A DNA stretch of 64,000 bases from Hansfordia pulvinata (Eukaryota; Ascomycota; Sordariomycetes; Xylariales), in contig BJKQ01000004.1 in assembly GCA_006538405.1 (NCBI GenBank), positions 62,001-126,000 of the forward strand, in the 5' to 3' direction. This document shows, piece after piece, positions 11,651 through 23,702 of the stretch (the first letter of the stretch is position 1; every line of letters begins with the position of its first letter). Under the pieces are notes generated by a model. That model was not told the DNA's origin. It made no database searches and saw only the letters and a program-made list of their open reading frames with translations. The translations under genes and the position numbers were made by a program.

Positions 11651-14600
11651 TTAAACTTCAGTCTCAATGTCGGGCTGTCTTCCACTCAGTGAGCCGACCT
11701 TGGTCACTCGCCGCACGGCGTACTTGGCTTCATCCTTGGCAAACTGAACATTGCGCATCGGTCTCCATTGCATGAGACCTCGCTGCTGCCTGTGTAGATC
11801 ACGGCTGCGATTCTGGTAATCTTTGTAGGCTTTGATCGGGTTTTTGCTGCTGCCACCGCTTTTGCCGCTCGCATTAGTGGTAGTGGTCGCCAGGGTGTCG
11901 GTAGTCGCATTGGTGGGTGCGCCTGAGAGCGGGTAGCTTTGATCGCTTTCGGTTGATTTGGGGCTGAGGGTCGAGCTATCCTCTGGGATCCTGTCCGTAC
12001 TTCCAGAACTGTCGGGCCTGGCCCCGCCAGAGGAAATGTCCTCGTCGTCAGAATCCGGCTCGTACTTGTCGTTGGGATCGTCATCGCCATTGCCTGGACG
12101 TCCATTCATAACCTCCACTGGGTCTTGACCGAAAGCCCCTGACCAATCGGTGCCGTCGCGACTAAGCCACTTTTTCTTCTCTTCTTCGGACGCTGTGGCC
12201 AGCACATCTCGGCCGTGTGTCAGAGATTCTTCGTGCAGCTTCTGAACGGCTGGAGGGAGCTCTTTGGTGACCTCTTCCGCCCGTACACCTTCAGCGAAGC
12301 ATGCCTCCCAGGTCTCGATCGTCTCGCGAGAGTCGTTGTCACTCACGAAACGAACGTGATCCCGGTCAGTACCTGGCTTGAACCGACCACTGAACCGAAG
12401 GCGACCAACCTCCTCCAGGTCCAGGTCTGGAATGGAGGCATAGTTGTCTTGAGTGATGAAATTCTGCGAAAGCCGCATGCTGTTGTTGCACTTCCAGATC
12501 GGAATGTCGAATTCCTTGTTCTCGCCATCAACCAATTCCTGAAGCCAGACAGCAGCAAAGTGACGGACATGACGGTGACCGGCAAGGTGGAACTCGAAGA
12601 AAATGGGAGATCTGTAGCGATATCTGACAGGAAGGCGCGGTTTATGTGCCCTGTCGGAGCCACTGATATCCCACATCATCTCGTCGCCTTCGCTTGAGCA
12701 TTGCTCTCGTTTGATGGACGCTGAGCTACCGCCAGTGCGCAACTTCAACTTGGCCTTGCCGCTTGAACCACCGGTGAATGTCGATGTGATACGGTCCGAA
12801 ACAAATTCGAAGGTGCCAATCTCCCAACCCAACTGCATTGGAGGGAGTTTCAGCTCAACCGACCGGAAGAGAAGCGAGATGCGAACCCGGCCGAAGCCGA
12901 TGCCGCCGTCCAAGGGGTACCATCTAGAAGCCTGTTTACGATCTGTAAGCAAGCGGACCACATATACTGGAGATACATTACTGACCTGGCTAGAAGTTTG
13001 CAGAATGTCGGATAGCTTGAGAGGAACGACACCGATGATCGGATCATGCTGCCTGTTGCGCGAATCGCGCACAGCAAGAGTGACAATGGCAGATCGCCAG
13101 TCGCGGACAAATCTTTCAGTCCCGGCATTGAAGATTGGCTTGGAAGAAACAACTTTGGTTCTCGTTTTGTAGATCTGGAAGCATTCCATGTCAGTACGTG
13201 TCTCGCGAAGGGACCGCGACCAAATTGGGAAGACTTACAAGTTCGTCGTTGAGCAGGATGGTGCAGTAGGAGGATGGCAGGTTCTTGCCCGTCTCCTCTT
13301 TGATCTCGCCAGCATCCCTGGCGGGTTCGTATTCCTTGCCGCCTTTTCTCTTGCCTCCCTCAGAGCCCTGCACGTCCTCAAGTTCAAGGTTGACGATTTG
13401 GTGAATGATAACGCTGAGTATTCCAGATGGCCAGAGCGGGTCCGGCGGAGTGTGGGTGACGGCGTCCTTCTCGGAGTTGTCCAAAGTTCCTTTGTAATCT
13501 TGCAGCTCCTCCTTGTCGCGAAGCTCCTTTGGAAGGTTGACGTCTTTGCCATCAGTGCGCAGGGCAGCTCGGAACTGAGTCTTGCCAAAGTAACCAACCT
13601 CCCAGTGAAGTTCACCCGGCATCTCACTCTCAGCCTTGAGCCCCATAAGCTTCGAGATCTGTGGGTACATCTTTCCCGGATGCTGGATCAGCTGCTGGAG
13701 TGAAAGCTCAACCTTGCCAACAACGTCATCGGCGCTGGAGCGATCGCTGTCCCACAGCTCAACAGACAGCTGCTCGTCGGCCTTGAGAAGCTCGGGGGTG
13801 ACGAGAAGAGCACAAGTCTCCTCGAAGACAGGGTTGAGGTCGTCTTGAATGACGCGAGTGCAGTACATGGGCTTCCCGAACTTAGAAAAGCTGACAGTGA
13901 TGTAAGGGTCGGAGCCGCCGCCTTTGGAACCTCTTTGGTCCTGCTTCGACAAGCCAACAGCTTTGTGAATGCGGAGAAAGAGTATCCCCAATGCATTGGT
14001 CTCTTTCTCGACATCGTCTCCGGCCAGAATGCTGCCGAGGTCAATGGTCATAGATTTTGGCGCAACGTACATGCTAGCAGCAGTTGCGATGGCCCAGTTG
14101 ACGAAGTTGGAGATCAGGGGCAGGTTCAAAATGTTGACACCACGCTCAATCATAGGCGTGCAGCCGGCCTGCACCTTGGGAACGCCCATCAGGGTGAAAG
14201 TGATAGCTTTCATGAATGGGGGTTCCGGGGTCATCTGCAGACGGATGCGGACCGTACCTACGAGGCCCATCAATTCGACCCCTTGTTCTCGATCGTCAGT
14301 TACTCGGCGCCTAACCATTTCAGCAATTCAGTAGAGATACTCACAAATTGGCAGAGGAACACCGAATAGACCCTTGATACCAAGATAGAAGACCAACTGC
14401 ATGCCCATGTTTGCCGCTTTCGCGGAAACTGACCCGGTTGAGGGTTTCGCGTGGTATGCAAAGGAGCATTCGAGATTATAGTAGTCACCACCCTCTTCGT
14501 TGGCGGCGAGTTCCTCGGGGTCCTGAATCTGTTCATTCCGCTTGTGCATGTCCTCCTTCACGTCTTTCATGTGCTCGTCGGGCAATGCTCGCAGGCTGAG

Positions 14601-15632
14601 AATGCGAATAGGGTTATTGCCTTGAGAGATATCGGCCACCTTGACATTCTCGATTATTCCTGGTACTGAAGCTTGCATGACATCCTGTAGATTGTTAGCG
14701 ATGGAAACGCTAGCCTGCCTAAGGGAACTTACTTCGAGGGTATCAGCAACAGAAGCAAACATCTCAGGGTTGATGAGACCCCAGACAATGGACAGGAGAG
14801 TGTTCATCCATTCAACCGATTCAGGGATGAGGTTAACTGTGGCAAACTCGCCGCGCTTCTGCTCGCTGGACCATTCGATATCGCGGCCCTGTCTGACGAG
14901 GTCCTTTGTCCACAGAAAGATGCCAGAAGCAACGCAGAAGCCGAGAGGGATGAGTCCCAGCAGCCGGCCGCCGAAAAACTTGCCCATGAAGATGATGGCA
15001 AAGAAGACGCCAAGGCAGAGGACAGTCGCCTTTTTCTCAATGACAGCGTACATAGGCTCGTAGCTGACGGATGGGGTGGGATGGAAGAGGACGTTTGTCT
15101 TCTCACCCCGGATGGGCACGTCGGTGGTGGAGCCAGAAGCGACAGGGTCGGGAGGCGCTGTCACGTCTTGGTTCTCGCGGTACTCCTCGCCAGACTGGGA
15201 GGGCTCGGTCTTCACGGTGGCATTCTTGCCAAGATTCGCGTTGGGGATGGACAGCTGTTGATGGGGGAGGTCAGGATGAGATAACCGGGCGGGGGGCGGG
15301 GGTCGGGATGTCGGGCAGGTCCCAGGACGACTCACAGAGGGGTTGTCGGCTGCTTTGGCGTAATCAGCGTTGACGTCCTCGATTTCAACCTGCTTGCCTG
15401 TGACGGGATCGGTAACGACGCGGCCCTTTCCCTTGGCGGCGTGGGCCTGAACACCGTCCGGCTGGGCGTCGGCATTTTGGGGTTGGTGCTTGTTTGCTTT
15501 GGAGTCGGCATCGATTCTGGCATCGCGTTCCCTCTTGTCGCGGTCAAGTGCGGCGGCAAATTCCTTGATATTGGGGATGCGATTGCGGCCGGAATAGTGG
15601 CCGGGCCGCTGCTGGTGCTCCTGGTCGGCCAT
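11651..15632 (-). CDS. mug190: SMP- and C2-domain membrane-contact protein, Mug190-like
   Basis: A 1223-aa protein from six exons, with introns at 15335-15255, 14732-14685, 14344-14282, 13238-13175 and 12985-12932. All are GT-AG. Two hydrophobic segments near residues 174-214 (KKATVLCLGVFFAIIFMG and LIPLGFCVASGIFLW) anchor it. A synaptotagmin-like lipid-binding (SMP) domain follows, beginning SVEWMNTLLSIVWGLINPEM. Then come a C2 domain (LRIHKAVGLSK, GSDPYITVSF, DDLNPVFEE, VELWDSD) and a more divergent second C2 (IIHQIVNLELED). Related tricalbins and fission yeast Mug190 sit at the ER and tether it to the plasma membrane while moving lipid. The ATG at 15632 (MADQEHQQRPGHYS) is chosen; the upstream open frame looks like leader. 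Introns of 81, 48 and 54 nt are multiples of three without stops, so naive translation would wrongly include them. Confidence 0.87.
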
Positions 15633-18600
15633 GGCGGTGGCAGGGTTGGTGTCTGAGCGGGAGGACACCAGGGTCAGGTGTTGGGGGAGGAGAAGGAGGG
15701 GAAAGGAGGGACAAAGCCGTGGGATAGACAAAAAGAGGCGGGTATGATGCCTTATGTAAGTAGGCGATCTCGTTGGAGCAGGGCGGTGGCTGGCAGTCCC
15801 CAGTCTGGGGTAGTCGAACTGCTGGGTCCAGAAGGGGCCGTGATCAGGGCAGCAGGGTGATCAGTGAGACGATGGGAAGCGGGCCGGTCTTGCGTCGTTC
15901 ATGATGGATCGTACGCGTACCTAACCAAGAGGGGGCTTGCCTTGGTTGTATGGAGCCGGTAAGCTAAGCTGGGGAGCACTAGTAGGTAGGAGTTGAGTTG
16001 GGTGGCTAAACGGGATGGCAGCTTGCAGGTGGCACGGATGGAGAAAGCAGCAGAGCCTGTGGTGCATCGGATCATGACCAGCATCGACATCATCAAACCG
16101 GACTGTCGACGGGTCAGGGAAGGCCTCGTCGCCTTGTACAACTAGTCCGGGTGGGAGGCTGCGTGGCGTGCCGGTGTATGACGTAGTTGCTCTGTCCCTG
16201 CCTCATTGGGGCGACTTTTCAGTTAGCTGCTCTCGATATCACAAGGCAGTTACGATAAGGCCAAGAAAAAAAGGCAGGCCTGACCAAGGCAGGAGCCTCG
16301 CACGAGCCATTTAGCCGTAGACGAGTACTCGTACAACATGACCTGCTTTACATAAGGTATGTAGTGCCTTGAATGACAGATTGAAGCATCAATCCCTCAA
16401 TCATCCCATCTTGCCAGAGCTGTCACCACCTACTCGTATTTACTACCAAGGCTTCTGAGCTCAAGCCAGTGGAGGGGCAGGACTGCAATGCAATCTGTCA
16501 AAACAAAAAGACAGGTCTGACCGACTCCACCCTGCGGGAGCAAGCCCTTCCAAAGGCCCAGCGAGATCCAAGATTGAAAAGGGGATTCAAGGTTTCGAGT
16601 CGCAGATCGATCTCCGATCGTCCTCTTCCACGCGCCCCTGTGCTACCGGCAACCAAGTACCTGCACCTCGACACGCGCAGGGGAGGTACTTGTCCTTCGG
16701 GGGTGCGTGGCACGAAGTAGTATGTATACCGCCCCACCCTTCCATGATCTGCGACAGAGGGCCCGCGATGCTGGCGCGGCTTTGCGTCATTCATGTCGGC
16801 GTTGACACCGCCCCTCGCTTCAATGTTACCCCTTACCACGCCCTATCTACTACTACGAGTACCAACATCCGCTGTTCCGCATCTCTAGACTGCCAACCCT
16901 TGTGCCGCATTCAGTGCAACTTTGGGGCGATTGGTCTTCTTTCTGTGTCACGAGAGCCTCAATGGTAAGATAAACCGACCGTAATTACTTGAGACGAGCT
17001 TCGTATGGAGATAGGCTGGCTCAAAACGCATGCCTGTATGAGCACACGCACGAGCACCTTGATTGACTGGCAACACTACTCGTACCTCAGGTCAGGTAGC
17101 CTACTGCGGACAGGGGAGCTGCCTCAAGGCCCCAGCCTCCCTGTCTCTCAGTCTCTCAGCCTCTCAGCCTTTACTAGCATTCTACATGTAATCACGAAGG
17201 TAGGGTCGTAGAAATAGGTATTTCAGGTACTTGGCGAGCACCGTGCCCCGAGGTCCCTACATCACTTTCCAACTCAGCTTCCAGCCCGCGCGTCCAGAAG
17301 ACATGCTTACCGCGGACCAGACCCGGGTGTGATCGCCCTCACAGCCGCGGCCCAGGTACGAGTACGACGGACGCAGAGCAACACAGAATTAGCCGCCCGA
17401 GACAGTCGCACGCGCATGCACTCGTACGATTAACGCAAGCGCGGCAGACAGGCGGCATTGCCGCGAGTTGCCGCCAGCCGCCTGCGGCCACGCCTTTCCC
17501 CCTCACCCAGTCTCGTCTCCGACTCCGGGCGTCGCTCCATCTCCGCACAGATACGTGCGAGAATAGACCGAGCCATTCGTGTCATTCTGCGTCAATGACT
17601 ACCTCAGCCGTACGACTCGACGGAATGGAGGTCGGCCGAACAGCTGGTCCGCCGCGCGCTTACGCACGTCCCCCTGAAACGATAAGTCGAACCTCGCTTA
17701 AACAGTCCGGGGGGACTCGGATCCGTGATATGGAAGCACACCATCGCGGGGGGGGGATGCGGTGTGTACATAACCTTGGCAACTTCACCCCTCCTTTAAT
17801 GCTCCCCCGGGTCGGCCGCCGCATGGCGAGCGTTCTGTTTCTTACCACCCGCATGTACGAGTATGTTCTGGGCCCGTCTCCCGCGGCCACTGGCTTGGTT
17901 CGAGCTGCGCAACCGAGCAATGGGCTCGAGAGGGGAAAGAGGGGGGGATACTGGGTCAGACGTGATCAAGTCGAGGACCTTGCATCTCCTACCATGGCCG
18001 CTGACCATTGAGAGATGCCTGCCGGCGCATGCGAGGGCCGCGACCCGCGGCCACGGCGTCTCAGGGAAGGAGGGGGGGCTCGGCCCAAAGGTGGGTGAGA
18101 GGTAAGACGGAAAAGAAATCCTGTAGCGCCAATAAAACAGGGGCGCGCGGCGGCTGAAAGGCGGACGAGACGGAGGCCCGGTTCCTCCCACCTCCGCGCC
18201 AGTTCGAACCTTGCTTTCCTCTCCTGTCACTTTCTGATTCGACCTATCAGCTACCGCCTGTAGGCGCGGTCCCGATACACAGAGGCCGCTGGGCTACACG
18301 TCGTCATCGCTTGGATTCTGTTACATGTCACGGCACAGGCATTCGTACCCGAATTTCGGTGGTGGTGTGGCACATTTCCTGTGCCTTATTGAATTCCTAG
18401 CCTAGAGTTGTCTATCTATTGTCGTTCAGTCGTGAGGTGTTCGTCAGATTCCAGGTCCGTAACCTCCCTCCCTATCAGGGATATGCTAAACTCCCGCAGT
18501 GTCCACAAACGCCATGAAATGGGTGAAAACAAAACCACAAAACCAAGTAGTGCGCTGATGGTAATATGCTGTGCCCTCCAACTCCAGTTGCCGTCCCCAG

Positions 18601-18651
18601 CGAAAGTAATTATTCTTTCCTTAAGCCCCTCCAAGCCCCCTTTCCCCTTCC
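15633..18651. other. intergenic, about 3 kb
   Basis: I see no gene here. Open frames are short and low in complexity. A palindromic ACGAGTACTCGT lies at 16321-16332, with relatives at about 16853, 17085, 17356 and 17855. The first several hundred bases hold the mug190 promoter. Confidence 0.45.
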
Positions 18652-20034
18652 TCAATGAGCTGTCACCAAATCTTCTGGTATCGGCGTGTCTCTCCGCGTC
18701 CCCGTTTGAGGGTCGATCATATCGACAGACCCGATGCGCGCCCGCTTTGCCGGGCTGGATGACATTCTGGCCGGCGCTGCGACGGTGGGCGTTTTGTCAT
18801 CCAGGTCCATGCTGTATGGCGTGGTGGCTCTGCTGGACAACATACTGCTGGTGTCGGACATTTCGACGTCCAAGCCAGCGTTGCTGTCCGACTCCGAATC
18901 CACCGCTTCCACACTGATCTTGACCGCCGTCACGGGCTCGGGGGTATTGGCTTTGCCCGCAATCCTCGGCATGGTGGCCCGCGGTGTGGATTCGCTGGCG
19001 ATCGCGGCTCGCAGGCCAGCCAGTGCGCCGCTGTCGTCATCCTCGTCGTCATCCTGGGTTCCGATGGTCCACACCCACTGGAGCTTCTTGTCTGCTCTCT
19101 TCTTGCGCTTCTTGACTCCTTCAGGTCGTGGCGACAAAACGGGTGTCTCTGCACCACTCCCTGCCATTCGCCGCCTCATCTCCTCAAACGGCCCTGGCGT
19201 GTGACCTCCATCGCGAGTCTCATTGCCTGTGTAGGCCATGGTGTGGTCCAAGATCTTGTCAGAGTCCTCCACTGCAGGCGACGGCGTGTACGGCGACGCA
19301 TCCTCCGAGAGCAGATCAACGTGGCTTCTGGTGTACATCTGCGTGGTGATTGTTTGCTCCAGTGGGCTCTCGTAACCAACCCTCCTCGCGGCCTTCTCTT
19401 GGAGTCTGCGAGACTGTCTCCGCGGCGAAATCGGAGATGTGGCTGAGGGAGGGGGAAGGGGGGAGTTGCGCAAGATGCTGTGGAGGGATCTGTTGTGGCT
19501 GTAGGGCGCCTTGGAGGCAGACCCCATGGAGGCATAGATGATGCGACGGCGGGCCATGGCAGGAGACATGGGCTCTTCAGTGACTGGCGTCTTGGTATCG
19601 TGAGGCTCGAAAGTGAAGGGTTGAGGGCCAGCCGAGTCCATGGCTCCTGCGGACAGTGGTGGAGTCGCCGTCATGCGCTGGCTTGGGAAAATGATGTCCA
19701 TCTGTTGGGCAGGAGACGTGGTGCCAGCACTAACAGGAGTGTCTGGGTACACGGAGATGAGAGGTGTCTGTGTCCTCCTTTCCTGGCCGCTCAGGGACGC
19801 CGAGTCGGTGCGGAGCTTGAGTGGTTGGCGTTGCTTGATGGCCGTGACAGGAGTCGACTGCACAGGGGTCGATCTCTCGATAGCCGTCACGTAAACGTTG
19901 GACAGCGTGTTGAAGGAAGTTGGCGACTTGGGATCTCTCTTGGGCGCCATTCTAGACGATCTGGTGATGGGGCCGGTTGAGGGCTTGATCTGGAGAGACA
20001 GCCGGGGTCTCCGCGGCGCATCGGTGCTGGCCAT
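18652..20034 (-). CDS. Ser/Thr/Pro-rich conserved fungal protein of unknown function
   Basis: A single exon of 460 aa starting MASTDAPRRPRLSLQIKPST; the upstream open stretch lacks an ATG. Composition is rich in Ser, Thr, Pro and Arg and looks largely disordered. Short blocks are protein-like and appear conserved among filamentous ascomycetes as I remember them: SPTSFNTLSNVYVTAIERST, RRQSRRLQEKAARRVGYESP, MAYTGNETRDGGHTPGPFEE and KKLQWVWTIG. Many Ser/Thr-Pro sites and basic clusters would suit a phosphorylated nuclear protein, which is inference. Similar proteins are sometimes labelled glucan 4-alpha-glucosidase in databases, but nothing here resembles a glycosidase fold, so that name should not be carried over. 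Confidence 0.75.
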   Translation of the reverse strand: MASTDAPRRPRLSLQIKPSTGPITRSSRMAPKRDPKSPTSFNTLSNVYVTAIERSTPVQSTPVTAIKQRQPLKLRTDSASLSGQERRTQTPLISVYPDTPVSAGTTSPAQQMDIIFPSQRMTATPPLSAGAMDSAGPQPFTFEPHDTKTPVTEEPMSPAMARRRIIYASMGSASKAPYSHNRSLHSILRNSPLPPPSATSPISPRRQSRRLQEKAARRVGYESPLEQTITTQMYTRSHVDLLSEDASPYTPSPAVEDSDKILDHTMAYTGNETRDGGHTPGPFEEMRRRMAGSGAETPVLSPRPEGVKKRKKRADKKLQWVWTIGTQDDDEDDDSGALAGLRAAIASESTPRATMPRIAGKANTPEPVTAVKISVEAVDSESDSNAGLDVEMSDTSSMLSSRATTPYSMDLDDKTPTVAAPARMSSSPAKRARIGSVDMIDPQTGTRRDTPIPEDLVTAH

Positions 20035-23000
20035 CTTGGAGACTGGCTGTCGAACGGTGGGTTTTTGCGCGGAATGTCGAGCGTGGCCAAGCAAGACTTG
20101 TGACCTGTCGAGGTGGGTGCGTCGACACTCAACCAGATTTGTAGATTTGATCCAGTATGTATTGGAAGTATTGGTAGGGGCAAGACTTGCGAGATAGGAG
20201 GGGGGCTCGGATTGCTATATAGTGATGCAGCTTATCTCCTTACACTCATGGAGAGGGGGGGGTGTGGCTGCATGGACTTATAAGAGAAGGTGTTCAAGCG
20301 CCAGCCGCAGGGCCTAATGCACGAGGGGCCATGAGGTAACTCTGGCCAAGCAAGATTTTGACGGAGGGACCGCAAAAACCGGGGCAACGAGCGCCAGTGT
20401 GAAGGAACCAGTCGAACCCCAGCAGGCGAAGTGATGACTTGAGAGTGGCCCTCATCGTGGAGCGTCGGCGCCAGGCTCACTCGCGTGGGGAGAGGCAGGG
20501 CTGGAGACGGCGAGAAGCGGATCCCCAGCCGCTGGTTGGCTAAAAAAAGCAGCGGGGAGTATTCGTACCCATGTCGATTAGCCATGCTAGGGGCAAAGGC
20601 GCTTGCGAATCCCTGCGCGCGCGGTGGAGTCACGGCGAGAGGGCCAATGGCCAGCACTGCCCGCTCGGCTGTCTGCTACGTCCGCATTCTGGCCGCCCCA
20701 TACGGCGTCTAATAGCTTGATCTTTGGCGCAGTCCCCGCACGGTCGGGCGGCCTGGTGAGCAGCCGAGAACTGGCCGGACCTGCCGGACAACACTCACCA
20801 AGTGCAGCTGAGAGCGAGCCGCGTCGGTGTCAGCGGCCTGGCCATGGTCGCCGCGGGATGGGCTGCTGCTAGCCTCCTGCTACTCCGCACACCACATGAT
20901 AGTCGGACCGGGGGGCCTCGCACCTGTTGGTCGCGGCGCAGCGATACTGGCGGTCGCGGCCCTGGCAGTGTTGATGGAAGATGGGCGGTGAGATGATCAG
21001 CTGACGCGGATTAGCCGCGATTCGGAACCGTCCGCCCGGTTCACTTGGGTCGGCCAGGCCAGGCACAAACGCCGACGCACGCCAGACGCGACCCAAGACG
21101 CAGACGCGGGACGTCGAGGATGACCAAAAGCCGCGGGGAAATGAGATAATGTTATCGTGCGCCTCGGCATCCGGGTTGGGCCCGTCGCCGTGCAAGGGTT
21201 GCAGCTGACGACGCGATGATCGACGTCTGTTGTTTCTCGTACTCGGGCGGTGACAATAACTGTACAAGCACACAGTCGAGTCCATGCCCGTCCATAGGTT
21301 GCGCACGATATGGGACTGTTTCCTGTCGCAATCGGCTCTGCCGCCGCCCCCGAGTCCGTACCGGATCGGCCCCCGCTCCGCGCTGGCGGTGGCGAGGCAT
21401 GCCTATTTTCGTTCCAGGTAGGTGAGCGCCGTGTAAGTCCGCAGCCAATTCATGGAGGGCCGAGTTCTTCCCCGCGATGTACGAGTACTCGTACCCAGGA
21501 CCTTGAGCCGAGCCGCACATGCCTATTTGGAAGGGAAACTCATTCATTGAAGCTGACATGGTGCAAACGCCTTGGAGAATGCGGATCAAAGCGACACCGA
21601 GGCTGGGGGAGACAGCGCATGGGGAGCAGGTCGGCCGGGCAGCGTACGTCGGACAGCGTCGGGCGCAGGGTTGCCCTCGCACGTATCGGAGCTGAGCTTG
21701 TCGATCGGGTCCTGTGGGCTGCCAAGCTGCGAGCAGATGTAGCTACATCCTGTCGAGCTGGTCCCCGCGGAGCCGGTGGGGATTGTCATCCTTCTCCCAG
21801 CCACGCTGCGTACGAAAGCGACCCGGCTGCTGACTTCTGACAAGCTGGCTAATAACAAGGCGCGGTAATGAGGTACTTGTAGCTGCCTACCACATTATCT
21901 GGTCAGCCCTGTTTTGCAGCTCCCCATACCCAGCCGGCCGGAGCCGCGCGTGTGAGCAGTGTGTACGAGGAATAAGATTGCGAACCAACAAATATCCCGG
22001 CTCGGAACGAACGCGTCGTACTAGCAGATGGCCCGCCCTATGGGCCTCGGTGAAGGCTGAGCGGGCTACTCGTACTTCGTCAGTCGGGGTGAGGCCTGCG
22101 CACAAAAGAGTTTGTCCGTCGGCGCGGTCGAGGGTGGAGCCCGGGAAGAGGAGGCCAGCCTGCTTACGGATATGACACGGCCTTGAGGGTTTCGTGTGTC
22201 GCTGTGCTCAAGGTACCTAGGTAGTGTTGCCGGCGTCAGGAAGATGCCGGTGGGAGTCAGGAGGCAGTAGAGAGGTTGGGTGGTGGTGGTGATGGATCCA
22301 GAGCCTGCGAGGGTGCAAGATTACAGTGGCGCTAGCCGGCATCCGTTCAGAGGCAACAAGAGCAGTCGAGTGCAGAACGCTGGCTGGGACAAGAGGCGAC
22401 GCTGGCAGGAATAGTGCCTGAGGCAAAGGTGGATGTACGAACGAACGTTTACCAGCTGGGCGACGGGGAGTGCGAGGTTGGGTGCCCACGCAAATAGAAT
22501 CCACGGCATTGGGGACGACCGCCAGGTGGAGGAATTTCTTTCACCTCGTGCTTTCCCTTTCGGTCCATCTTCCTTGGCAGCTAACCTAGATGCCGGGCAA
22601 GAGCGATGCACGACAGGACACAGTGCCGTTGCCTCTCCGGGCCGATGAGTCTGACTTTGCCACATCGTGGATGTAGGATGTCGGCACTCTGTCGGGTACC
22701 TACCGTAGGGAGCATTTTATCCAACATAACATCCACTGCAAAAGGGAATACCGACTGGACTCTCGTCAGCTAGCGACCCAAACCTGCTGTATACGTAGGT
22801 AATGAATGTACCGGTAGGCGCATTCGTGTCGGCGTGGTACGAGTACCTACGGCGTGCTGTCTTGTAAACCAAAGCCGCCCTACGGAGGATGGCCAGCCCT
22901 GCCGGCTCCTCCAACATGAGCTTGACAAAAGCCTGCGGGAATGGAAGAAATCCGTGGAAGGTCGTGCCTGCCTGCACGTGGCTGGCAGCCCGATTGGGAA

Positions 23001-23234
23001 GTTGGGTTTGGATCAAGTCGGCAGGTACGAGCACACCCGTGTCCAGCTCCTGTCCCGCGCAGCAGGTGAGGTACATGTACAGAGGACGAGTCCACGTACG
23101 AGTAGACATACAGGTATCTGGGTACCTGCCTGTCCTACCTAGGAGGTAAGGTTCTATCCCTTCGAAACTGCCAATACCAACATCAACTTCAATCAACCAC
23201 AACTCCATCCACCCGCATCGTCTGGGCGGCGGCC
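20035..23234. other. intergenic, about 3.2 kb
   Basis: No convincing gene. It contains the perfect 16-bp palindrome at 21479-21494, further GTACGAGTAC variants (about 22837 and 23090) and CCTAGG/TAGGTA motifs near 22210 and 23140. Confidence 0.45.
21479..21494. repeat. perfect 16-bp palindrome GTACGAGTACTCGTAC
   Basis: It equals its own reverse complement and recurs exactly at 59977-59992. Shorter versions are scattered through the intergenic DNA. Function is unknown. Confidence 0.7.
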
Positions 23235-23634
23235 ATGAGCAACGACTCCAACTGCAACTCGATCCTGACAGCAGCCGGGTTTACCACGAGTCCCAGCCTA
23301 CCACAACCTGTCCTGTGCATGCCCGTGGCCCGCTTACGAGGACGCGCAGCTGTGCAATCCCGGTCCCCCCAACTACTTCGGCTCGTCGTTTATTGCCAGC
23401 CCCATCATCAGCGTCTCCGTCTTCGGTGGCTGCAAAGGGCAGGGCGATCCCGAGAGTGGGAACCTACAAACGCACCCTAACTTTCGTCTCTTCGGCAACG
23501 GCAACGGCGACGGCGACTACGAACGCTCGCAAGTGCCCGATAAGCTAGTGGGCCGTGCTCTATTGCCACCCGCCCCAACCCGATCTTCTCATCGCGGAGA
23601 TTTCTCATCTTTTCTCTCCTCATCAGCAACCTAA
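23235..23634 (+). pseudogene. frame-disrupted short gene candidate
   Basis: An ATG in good context (GGCCATGAGC) opens MSNDSNCNSILTAAG, then protein-like sequence continues in two other frames. The third frame carries a Cys-rich stretch (NLSCACPWPAYEDAQLC) followed by NPGPPNYFGSSFIASP, VFGGCKGQGDPESGN and a Gly/Asn/Asp-rich tail, and stops at 23632-23634. Both frame changes have the sign of a single missing base, matching the artefact seen in nearby genes. It could be a small real protein, a decayed gene, or chance coding character just upstream of Pol iota. I do not recognise a family. Confidence 0.25.
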
Positions 23635-23702
23635 ATTTAGGTATTTATAACTCGCCTCCGTGCGCGCGCGCGCCACCAGCACCATCTTAAAATGGCATCG
23701 CC

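Noticed and set aside
18652..20034. Glucan 4-alpha-glucosidase label for the Ser/Thr-rich protein
   Set aside because: No catalytic motifs or starch-binding domain are present, and the protein looks disordered and basic.
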